Part shown: positions 38,441-47,647 of the stretch, in pieces
Numbering within the stretch: the stretch's first letter is position 1
Layout: every line of letters begins with the position of its first letter
Assembly (NCBI RefSeq): GCF_008831285.2
Contig: NC_045140.1
Coordinates: 13,904,233 to 13,968,232 of the forward strand
Length of the DNA: 64,000 nt
Direction of reading: 5' to 3'
From: Nymphaea colorata
Lineage: Eukaryota; Streptophyta; Magnoliopsida; Nymphaeales; Nymphaeaceae
The notes under the pieces: model-generated
What the model saw: only the letters and a program-made list of their open reading frames with translations
What the model was told of the DNA's origin: nothing
Database searches by the model: none
Translations under genes and position numbers: made by a program

Positions 38441-39583
38441 GTTGGAGGTGCATTGATATTTTTTTCAAGGGTATAAGATAACCATGAGGTAAGCGAGTTC
38501 AGTTGGTAAGCCGTACGTTGGCTGTTGTCGATTGGATATTGTAAATGAAGCAGAAGCAGTGAAATTTTGTCAGAAAGTGATGGGTGAATTGCAGGTAAAA
38601 TTGCAATAAGCACTTTACGTTTTTCATTCTTGAAGCAGGTGATGTTGATTGTTACCCGCGGCTTATTTTTTTGTAAGGTACTCGGCACAGGAACAAATGG
38701 TTCCGGTTTATACTTCATTTGATATTTAAGACTTCTAGCAGTTTATTGCCATGAATATTAAAGCTAATTTGTTTGGATAAACAAATCTCTGTGTCTTCTT
38801 ATATACACACACACAAACACACACTTTGATATATGTCGTGATTACAGCATTGTAGTGGTCCTGTTGCAAATCGTTTTTAGGACATAGATCCAATATAACT
38901 TGCATTTTTCTAGGAAGAACAAATTTCATGGAAAAATCTTTCACACTCTCGCCCCGATGTAGATATTAAGTCAAAGGGAAGCTTCCAACTTCTGAAAGTT
39001 GACCTTTCTTTTTAATGGGCGTTGGAGTTGATGTTATGACTGAACTTTGGTTGGGCAGTAAGAGATCTGACTGTTCGAGTGAAGGATGAAACCTCCCTTC
39101 TTCCTCCTAGTCTCTTAGGGTTCAGAACTGCTTTGTGTGCTTTTGAATGCCGTGCCTATTGCACTGTAACTTATTTTTCTGTTTGCAGTATAGGGAGTTG
39201 ATGCCCAAATGGGAGACCAGCTGCCCACCCAAGCCATTGTGCCCATCCCCTTCATTATCAATGTGATATGAACATAGCATTCGGAAAATGGTCAGCTAAA
39301 GGATAGAATCCATGACATTTCCTATTTAAATGGCAGCTTTGTTGATTAAGATAGCCCGATTGATTGGAGATGGAAGAAAGATACGTGACTGGTATGCGAT
39401 TTCGTCCCTTTGCAAAGGGTAAATTTCAATAATTAATTCTTGTGGAATCTGCAAATAGAACCTTATCGTTCTCAAGCGACTTACTCAGTTTCGACTTTCT
39501 CAATCAGAGAGGGCCATGAGATCAAAGCTGTGGACTTTTCTAATTTTGAAGAAATCTACAGTTTGGTGAAGCAAGTGCATGCC
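38441..39583. other. 3' flank of the PheRS gene
   Basis: It is expected to hold the 3' UTR and polyadenylation site. Candidate A-rich signals (e.g. AATATTAAAG near 38754) exist but none is decisive. A CA microsatellite lies at 38804-38825. No other gene was seen. Confidence 0.4.
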
Positions 39584-39591
39584 ATCAAAAT

Positions 39592-39904
39592 TAAGACTGG
39601 GCAATGAGCCGCACTGCAGCTAGTGACCACAGCTTTGGGCCCTGCCCGGCAGCCAGAAACCCAGGCCCAAGGCCCAGTCTGGTCTAGTTAGAATAAAAAT
39701 TAAAATTTTAATGTAATTTGATATATAAAGACAATTAATAATATACAATATATAAATTGTCGAGTTAACTCGGGCAGGCCCTGCTCGGCCCAACCTGATA
39801 ACTTGTTGGACTGGTTCAAACACCCAATTTTAAAGCTCGGGCTTAGGCATGAGTCGAGCAGGGTACCAGATGCCCATTGGCTACCCAGACTGATGCCTAC
39901 TCTA
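39592..39904. mobile_element. Small hAT-like MITE, 313 bp
   Basis: It is flanked by ATCAAAAT (39584-39591) and ATCAAATT (39905-39912), an 8-bp duplication with one mismatch. The ends are TAAGACTGGGCAATG and the complement of CATTGGCTACCCAGACTGATGC, a loose inverted pair. GGCCC-rich arms surround an AT-rich centre. It encodes nothing. Confidence 0.5.
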
Positions 39905-40229
39905 ATCAAATTTTGTGCCAATTTCGTATATTAAATCTGCATTTTTCAAATAAGAGTTGAGAAGTGATATTTATACGTTATTTAAGACTAAGTTCAGCTA
40001 AGTGGCAGCACTGGCAAATCATTCATTTTAAGTCGAGTTATTGCCCATATGCTACTAAATGTAACACATATGCGATTATTCAATCTAGAGAACAATCGAA
40101 CGCACAAGAATGATCGGAGCACAACGTTCAAATTTCTTGGAAGCTTTTAATTAGGGATGTAAATGGATCAGATATTCGTCCGAATTGCTTTCAAAATATC
40201 GGATATGGTAAGCAATTTAACAGGATACA

Positions 40230-40465
40230 AACTATCTTAACTAGTATATCTGAATCTGAACTATAACTTGATATCTGAATCCGAACCGTGAGTTGATATC
40301 CAAACTGTAACTTGATTCCGAACCATGAGTTGATATCTGAATCTGAATTATAACTTGACATCCGTGGGAGCTAATATCCAAATCTTGTAGTCTAATATCT
40401 GAATCCTGTTTCGAACATATCCAAATCATGTAGCTTGAGTTGGTGACGTAGGTTTTCAAGTTTCA
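40230..40465. repeat. Left subterminal degenerate repeat array of the hAT-like element
   Basis: About eight imperfect copies of a 20-30 bp unit combining TATCTGAATC and ATAACTTGATATC. They match, in inverted orientation, the array at 45230-45540. Confidence 0.65.
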
Positions 40466-42504
40466 ACCGATAATAATGGTAGAATATTTGGGCAAAAAGT
40501 CTAGCCAAACATACTAACTTAACATCATAGTATAAGAAGAACGTAAATATTATATATATGTATAACCTGATCAAGAGCTAATGACTTTCATGAAATTACA
40601 TCTCATAATATCCATATAGAAACCATATACATCATTTCAATTAAAATATAAAAAACTATATCATATAAAACTAATTAATTAATTAAATAATATTGTGTTT
40701 AATTAAACATTTTTGTGTAATCAAGCAAACTATTATAGTTAATGCATCAATTAAGCAGGATATCTGAAATAATATATTATTTAATTAGAAATAACAAAGA
40801 AAACTTCAATAAAAAAATTCAACAAAATGAGAATTTTTTAAAATATGAAAAAGACACATTTAAATCTATAAATTTTAATGGACCATTATGTCAAATTGGT
40901 TTCGAGAATAGCTATATTATATATTTAAAAAATGGCAGGTGCCAAGAAAAAATATTTGCATGTACGTCACGTATGAAAAAAAAGTTGATAGCAAAAAGTA
41001 TACTTTTTTCAAAATCAACTAAAAAGAAAATATGTTTTATAAGAAATAAAAAATGTTAAACAGATTATGATATTCATCTTAAGTTGAAAGCTTCTTCATT
41101 GTGCATAATCTCAAATAAATATATTTAATATAAAAAAACTGCTGAATCATAAAAAAGTTTTATTTATCAAATAAATTCTTATATAATAATATAATTACTT
41201 ATTTAATAAATCAAGTAAATTATTTTTTAAATTATATAATTTATCCAAAAGTCTTAGGTATTTGATATATAACACATAATTCACAAATTTGAAAACAAAA
41301 ACTTTTAACTAGTAGCAAAACAACAAATTGTTCGACTTAATAAATTATCTTATATATCATTAGATTAAATATATAATTTTATGTAAAAAACACTTATTTT
41401 AATAAAGGTAAGAGGACTAATAAATTATCTGATATATCGTTGGACACTCTTTTTACGGATGTAACACAAATTATTCTAATTATCTAAATGGAATGAGAAA
41501 AAATCATTAAATAATGTCTTTTTTAAATGAGAAATAATATGAGTCACCTGATTTAATAATTCCCAATAAGTGATCATCATCAAATAATAGTTTACTTAAT
41601 TAAAATATGTTATTATTTAAAAATAAATTGATCAGTATTTAATATGCACATATTATGAAAAAAATATGAAAGTCAAATATACTAGTAAAAAAAAGAGAAT
41701 TGATCAATATAAAGCAATTTATAGTCAAATTCGCTAAAAAAATAGTTATGTGAATTTATTAGATGATTATTGAATCACTGAATGGGTAGGTGCAAACTCT
41801 TAAGAGTTTGACGCAGTATAACAAAGAGAGCCATTCCATTGAGGGACAAACAGACACGAGTGGATCTCTCTAATATGTCTACCCCCTCTCTCAAATCTTA
41901 GTCGGTTTTTTATGCACCTGCATATGATATATATGCCACTAACTATAATAAAATTTAAGCATTTGATTGGATGGCATCCTCGTAAAAAACTGTTTTGAAA
42001 GAATTGAATATGTAAAAAAATAGTGTTTTTAATTAGTTTTTAATAATTAGTTCATATGTTTACATGACACACTTAAACTCATTTCTTTAAATACGTAAGG
42101 ATAGGGGTTGAGGAAGGAATTTTTTGTTTCTAAAAAAAATTCTTTCTATTGGATATAGGGGTGAACAACGCGAGCTTGACTTGTAAATGAGTTCATTCGG
42201 ATTCATAAGTCTAAGCAGTAGACAATATACCTTGATATTATTGGTCATTCTTTGATTGAAAGAATCACCCCATCGGAGTTGAAAAAGAAAATATTTTTTC
42301 AAAAATAAGTCTAGTTCTGCTTCTTTTTGCTCTTGTAAAGCTCAACTCGGCTTAAAAATGAATGACACTGACTCGTTTTTTTAATTGAAAAACCAGTTTT
42401 CGAAAATGTCTCAAGCGGGAATCTCGCTTTTGACTTTTCAGTTTTTACTTTCCTTGTTGTTCTCCTTCTCTCGTTTAAAACTTTTTGCCTCCTAAGATCC
42501 TCCA

Positions 42505-42660
42505 CCCGCTTCAGCCTTCAAGGTTCTTGTCGCAGCAGCCGGCAGCTCCGCTTCAACCTTCGGCCTTCAAGGTTCCTGTCGTAGCCGGCAGCTCCGCTTC
42601 AGCCTTCAAGGTTCCTATCGGAGCGGTCAGCTCCGCTTCAGCCTTCAATGTTCCAGCCTA
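42505..42660 (+). repeat. Short GC-rich tandem repeat
   Basis: About four copies of a unit built on TTCAGCCTTCAAGGTTCC with a GCAGCTCCGC spacer. In one plus-strand frame it encodes repeated SAFKVP. It lies within the hAT-like element and may be a fragment of a captured first exon. No family was recognised. Confidence 0.5.
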
Positions 42661-43177
42661 CAGCAAAGAGGGCAAGTTTCTTGCATGCATGTATGTAGTT
42701 CTCTCTCTTTCTCTTTCTCTCTTGCTTTCTTTTTGCATTTTATTCAGCCAAGTGCATTTTATTCAGCAAAGAGGGCAAGTTCTCTTTGACACATATCGCT
42801 GAGGCACATGGTTAACGCAACAAGCTAATTTGTTGACTTAAAAGCTGCTTGTGATGAACTGTCGACTTCTCAAGCCATGAAGACCAGGAAGATCAAGTGG
42901 AAGGAAGAGAGAAGGAGACTGGACGGATCATGGAAATTTCTTTCGTTTTTTTTCCTTATCATTATAGAGAGAGAAGCTGATCACTGGGAATGGGCTGGGG
43001 AGGAAATCGTTTGTAGTAGAAGGAGGGAGAACAACCTGCCTTAGGATCGGCTTTATGTAAAAGAGAATGTCTTTTTGTCTAGCTGACTGCCGCAATTGCC
43101 ATCCCTTGCGTCCTACTTTCAATGGCTTCTGTATGTTCTGATACTTGATCCCCACCAGATTCATGATATCATAGCTA

Positions 43178-43309
43178 GGACTCATTCTGGACTGCATCAA
43201 GAACCACTGCAGTTGGTGCTAATTGATCATCTCCAGAAACATTTACACTATCACTAGCAGCAACAACATGATGACTTGCTTTACTTCGAACAATGTTTTG
43301 AGGAGGTAC
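43178..43309 (-). pseudogene. Coding-like minus-strand fragment of an unidentified gene
   Basis: On the minus strand, after an acceptor-like GGAGTAG, 44 codons are open (starting VPPQNIVRSKASHHVV) to a stop at 43175-43177. Beyond two nearby stops, the same frame again looks coding (YHESGGDQVSEH, near 43140). The residue mix resembles a real protein linker, but I cannot name the gene. Its orientation is opposite to the neighbouring transportin fragment. Confidence 0.3.
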
Positions 43310-43616
43310 CTCTACTCCTCTACTACAGGTATGACTGTAAGTTATTTTCTATGATGTATAGTTTCATTGTTTCCTTGAGATTTAGTCTATAGGCTATGGA
43401 AATTTATAGCATATGAATGATGTGGTTCGGATAGTTATTGGCCTTATGTAGTGACTGTTTCCTATTGAGTTGGCTCCTCGGCTGGAGACATCAGGTTGTT
43501 TTTTCATTTCACTAAGGTGTATGTTTTCATTTTAAAAAAGTGAAATTCCAAAGCTACCAATCTGTTCTCCCCTTTCTCTTTCTTAACCTATGATTTTCAT
43601 TTTGGTATTTTCAAAG

Positions 43617-43816
43617 GAGAAACCTTCGAATTGTATATGATGCTATTGGTACTTTGGCTGATGCAGTTGGAGGAGAGTTTAACCAGGGTAATTTTTCTTA
43701 AGTGCTTTTAATCTAATTTTCCTGATGAAAGTTATTTTTATCTTGATAATGGTTATAAGGATTATTCAGCCCAAGTATCTTGACATTTGGATGCCACCTC
43801 TCATTTTGATGACATC
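43617..43816 (+). pseudogene. Transportin-1 (karyopherin beta-2) gene fragment
   Basis: An exon at 43617-43687 encodes [18 protein letters not shown] then EFNQ, a highly conserved HEAT-repeat segment of plant transportin-1, the nuclear import receptor for PY-NLS cargo. After a short intron, a second piece (43770-43808) encodes PKYLDIWMPPLI, the next segment of the same protein. There it breaks: the homologous reading does not continue and a stop follows at 43817. The first exon is also followed by GGTAAT, where the phase needed by the second piece would require the donor one base earlier. Two adjacent exons with their intron, and no rest of the gene, indicate a captured genomic fragment, not a retrocopy. 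Confidence 0.8.
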
Positions 43817-45229
43817 TTGACAAGTGGATGCACCATTTTTGTTAGCTTTTCCTTTTTTCAACACTATAAATGACTATCATCAGTAGTGTTCCTTGACCTG
43901 CTGATAATTTCTCTCTATTCCAGTAGTAAGCATGGAAACTCAGCAGTTTCTTTTTGCCTATGGCGGTAATCCAGTTTGTATCTTCCTTTGCTAGACTTGC
44001 ACGTGATACATGATAGGTAAATGCTTTTAATGATCTTATGCAGGTTACTCTTTTCATTTTGAAGTTTTCACTTATTTGTGCTATAATAAACAAGATGTTC
44101 CGCTGAGTTGTTTTTGATATCTGCAACAACAGATTTTAATACTTAACTGACCAAGAAGTCTTGTGATATCCAAGTTTTGTTATGGAATCATGATTGCATA
44201 TCATTTTCAATTTCAACGGAGGTTGGTATGAAGAACATCAATGCAAAGGATTTCTTAACTATTTCACATGTTCTATATTAGTCGTGAAAGACATTTATCC
44301 TTATTTGCCCAAGAAAACCAAGGGTTCTTAAATCTTTGAAATCTGGGTTGCTGTTGGGACTGTCTTAGAGGACTTGTAATCGGACTGTCTTAGAGGACTT
44401 GTCATCAGTTATTGCTTGCTGCATTGCTGTTTGTAGTGAGTCATATTGGACTAGCCAGTTTGGGGTGCTGAAGACTTGAGAAGGTTGAGGGGGAGTCAAG
44501 CTGGAAGCACATAGCAACTGTGTATATAGCATCCTATAAATTTTATACTTGCTGAAAGATCGTAAGCTGGACTTCCAACTGCTTTGAGTAGAAAGATGGT
44601 TCCTAGATTTGATGATTTGTGATGTTGCAGCTGGAAGTTGTACAAGGAACTCTTTGAGCTTTGAGACATGAAGCTTGTGGCACAAGGCAAACCAGTGCAG
44701 AAACTTGCTAGTCATTTTGATGTTTCTTTTTATGATATTAAAATGTATACATTAGCATGCAAGAGAATCTAATTTGACTGTTTGGACTTCTGAAAGCAAA
44801 GGGACCTGGTTACTCAAAGCAGCTACCTGGATTTTGGTTCATTTTGATTTCTTTTTATGTTGGTAATGACATTTCAAATACATGCTTATTAACAAGTAAT
44901 CAAAAAGAAAATGTTTCAGTTGTCTTATATACTAGCCATCTACTAAGAAAACCTGAATTATGCAATTCAGGTAACGTCTTTTCTTCCCACATTCTGCTTC
45001 CAGTAGTAATTTTTTGGATGACAAATACTTCTAGTACTGGGTATGGTTGAAGAAATGAAAAAAGACATTTTCATGCATTTACTAGTTTGACTTTTTATTT
45101 TAATTTCTCTAAGTTACTTGGAGCAAATTTTACTTTTTTGTATGCCAATTATCACCAGTCAAGTTTGAACTAGTGTGATGTGAAGATTGGGTTTCATAGT
45201 TCATTTGGTGTTTACTATATATTTTTTCT

Positions 45230-45540
45230 GTACATAAATCAGATTTGGATCAGATTTACACATGACTTAATAGTCGTAAATTTGATTCAGATATAACTTA
45301 AAAGTCGGATTCTGATCAGATTCAGATATAACTTAAAAGTTAGATTTAGATTGAATTTAAATTTAACTTAAAATTTGGATTCGGCTCGAATTCAAATATA
45401 ACTTAAAAATTGAATTGACATGTAGATTTTAAAGTCAGATTCGGATATGGTATAAATTTTTTTTCACCGAATTCAAATCTAAGTCCGAATTTGAATATAC
45501 GAATATCCAAAAAATTGAATATGCTAAAAAGTATATCCAA
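45230..45540. repeat. Right subterminal degenerate repeat array of the hAT-like element
   Basis: About seven imperfect copies of a unit built on GATTCAGATATAACTTAAAAGT. They are the inverted counterpart of the array at 40230-40465. Confidence 0.65.
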
Positions 45541-45564
45541 TCTGTTGACATCCCTACTTTTAAT

Positions 45565-46389
45565 TGTGTCAACCAACTTAAACCTGTATGTAATGTTGTT
45601 CGTTGCTACTTGCCTTAGCTTCGAGATCCAGAAACATTTTTCGTTCCCCTCTTTTCCTCAATTGAGAAAGCAAAAAGCGGTTTCATTTAGGACTTATCTT
45701 TATTATAATTTTAATGATTAGGTTGCTGTTTGTGATTTTCTTAATAAAAGTTTTACTTTCGTTAAAAAAAATATTAGCTATAATTTTTTAACATTACCTC
45801 CACCACTAAATTACATTTTTAGTGTTTTAGCGGATGTTTTTTTTTTTGTTCAACATTAAGTGCATTTCAAGCTTCCATTAGATAATTGAAAAGCATATAA
45901 AAGTTGCATAAGCATTATAAGCAAAAGGTAAAGCTCAAAATGAAAAATTTTCTTTTGGAAGAAAGACAAAGTGGGAAAAATCTACTCCATCAACTTACAA
46001 TGCTGCTCAGGAGGTGGTTGAGGGATTGACTGGTCACCTTTTACCGCTCGGACCGAAAGGTTGATTGGCACGAACTCAGGTGGCAAAAGTTTAATAAGTT
46101 AATAACCGGTCTGAAAATTTAAAAAGCGAAAGATGAAAGCAAAAGCGGAATGAAAAGGAAAAAGATGACCAATAAGAATGCCTTAAGCAACACGTCTATG
46201 AAAGGAATCCCACTGGAAATGGCGCTGGTGGGGTTCACTTGTGCTTTCTCTTGAAGGTGGGTCCACTTTCCTACCTGTGTTGAGGAGGAGGAAGAGAGAA
46301 AAATTGTAGTGGTAGGTCCAAATCTATTGCTGTGTGGTGACGATGTTGGTCATGGCTTGCTGTGATGATGTTGGCCATGGCTTGTTGAG
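45565..46389. other. Spacer between the hAT-like element and the KING1-type fragment
   Basis: AT-rich to about 46000, then more balanced. A tandem duplication of a GATGTTGGYCATGGCTTG segment (46342-46387) sits just before the KING1-type exon and contains the only nearby ATG codons (e.g. 46343). Confidence 0.4.
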
Positions 46390-46901
46390 TTGTCAGAGAG
46401 AGAGAGAGAGAGAGTGGAGATCTTGGAGAGGACAGAGACGAGGACTGGGGACGCTTCATCGGAGGCGGTGAAGAGTCCGGAGACGAAGCTGGGGATGACG
46501 GTCGAAGAATTATGGGATGTCCAGGCACCACTACTTTCCCCGTTAGAGAAGCTGAACTCCTGTTTTAAGATCATTCCTGTCTCTTCATTTCCAACTACCG
46601 CTGTCTCAGAGTATTCTAACAAGTCCCAACATTCTTTTCTTGCCTTCTTCATTAGTTTTTTAGCCTAATTTCTTGTCTTCAACTTGAAATAGTTGTTCCT
46701 TGTCGAATTGAAGCTTTCTTCTTGATGGGGTTGCAGTAATAGAGATCAATTCGGATGCGAGCTTGGAAGAGGCGGTGGAGATCTTATCGAAGTACAAAAT
46801 TCTGAGCGTGCCGGTAAGGAATGTGGAAGCAGATGACTGCGCGAGCTGGATTGATCGGTACATTGGCATTGTTATGTTTGCGGGCATCTCTGTTTGGCTT
46901 C
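46390..46901 (+). pseudogene. 5' part of a KING1-type SnRK1 gamma-subunit gene, disrupted by Copia
   Basis: The first piece (to 46609) encodes SPETKLGMTVEELWDVQAP and LSPLEKLNSCF. After an intron ending TTGCAG (46731-46736), the second piece (46737-46901) encodes VIEINSDASLEEAVEILSKY and ASWIDRYIGIV, then WLL. This is the N-terminus and first CBS-domain segment of plant SNF1-related kinase regulatory subunit gamma-1, which senses energy status in the kinase complex. A Copia LTR begins immediately after WLL. The frame has no upstream ATG: it runs through a GA microsatellite (46395-46416) to a stop at 46366, while an ATG at 46343 is in another frame. The donor phase needed at 46609/46610 has AG, not GT. 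The remaining gene, if present, would lie beyond the window. Confidence 0.8.
46395..46416 (+). repeat. AG microsatellite within the KING1-type first exon
   Basis: Eleven AG units in the reading frame of the first exon. A change of repeat number by one unit would change which upstream ATG is in frame. Confidence 0.85.
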
Positions 46902-47580
46902 TGTTGGGTCGGGTCCAGCCTCAAGACCTGACCCGACCCGTCACTTAAGTGACGGGCGGGAGAAAGGAAGGGCACCCGATGGTGCCCCTCCTCTTTTACG
47001 TCTCTCTCTCGTTTCCTCTTGTGTGACTCTCTTTTGGGGAAAAAGAGAAGAGGAAGGTTCTTGTGGCTGCTCATAGTGGAGAAGGAGAGGAGAAAGGCAA
47101 GGAGGAGAAGAACGAGAAATCGCAGCAAGGCGCGTGGGTCGATTGGCACGCCAAGAAGAAAGAGGAAAGACAAAGAAGAAAGAGAAAATGAAGGGAGTCT
47201 TCATTGGGTGATTTCTTTCTTGAATCTTTGGGGCTCTTTCTTTCATTCGCATAAGAGATTGTTATTGTTCTCTTGAGTTCACTGTTTTTCTTAAAACAGT
47301 AGGGATATTGTTGCTCGTGTATTTGGCTTCCTTTCTTGATATATAGAAAGTCTCTCTTGCTCGTGGTTTTTTACCCCATTATTGGGGGTTTTTCCACGTA
47401 AATTGGTCTCCTTTTTTCTGCATCTCTAGCATATATTTTGATATATATTGCTGCAACATTGGTGTTGGAATCTTGATCTTATGCACGCTGCCTTGTAATT
47501 CCGTTTTTCAGCAGTTTTGTGGTGGTTTGCCCTATTTTATTGTTGTTGAAGCATTCTTATTGGGGGACACGACTATAACA
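46902..47580 (+). repeat. Copia 5' LTR, 679 bp
   Basis: It starts TGTTGGGTCGG and ends GACTATAACA, the standard TG...CA ends, with the primer-binding site three bases after the end. A TATATAG box lies at about 47340-47346, which would place transcription start near 47370. The first 90 bp of U3 carry three inverted repeats: GGGTCGGGTC/GACCCGACCC (46905-46939), a perfect 20-bp palindrome (46937-46956) and a 7-4-7 hairpin (46970-46987). Confidence 0.85.
46937..46956. promoter_or_regulatory. Perfect 20-bp palindrome in Copia U3
   Basis: CCCGTCACTTAAGTGACGGG equals its own complement. It lies 35 bp inside the LTR, upstream of the TATA box. Its position and symmetry suggest a dimeric transcription-factor site, but none has been demonstrated. 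Confidence 0.6.
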
Positions 47581-47583
47581 AAG

Positions 47584-47601
47584 TGGTATCAGAGCCAGGT
47601 T
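47584..47601 (+). other. Copia primer-binding site (initiator tRNA-Met type)
   Basis: TGGTATCAGAGCCAGGTT starts three bases after the 5' LTR. TGGTATCAGAGC is the common plant Copia site complementary to the 3' end of initiator tRNA-Met. Confidence 0.9.
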
Positions 47602-47647
47602 AACACCAGGTTAGCGCCAGGGTGGTTGTGTGCATTTTTATTAAAGG

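Larger units (their letters stand above)
40152..45556. mobile_element. Gene-capturing (Pack-type) hAT-like element, 5,405 bp
   Basis: A perfect 8-bp direct repeat CTTTTAAT flanks it (40144-40151 and 45557-45564). The element begins TAGGGATGTAAAT and ends ACATCCCTA, so the outer 9 bp are perfect inverted repeats, with partial similarity continuing for about 25 bp. Both subterminal regions carry arrays of a degenerate TATCCGAATC/TAACTT motif in opposite orientation, as expected for hAT transposase-binding regions. No transposase was seen. The interior holds a very AT-rich half (40500-42100), a short tandem repeat (42505-42660), a coding-like fragment (43178-43309, minus strand) and a transportin-1 exon fragment (43617-43816). 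I infer a non-autonomous element that picked up host gene pieces. Confidence 0.7.

Noticed and set aside
44365-44715. 116-codon minus-strand ORF inside the hAT-like element, considered as a transposase remnant
   Set aside because: No hAT signature or other domain is visible, and no neighbouring fragments extend it.
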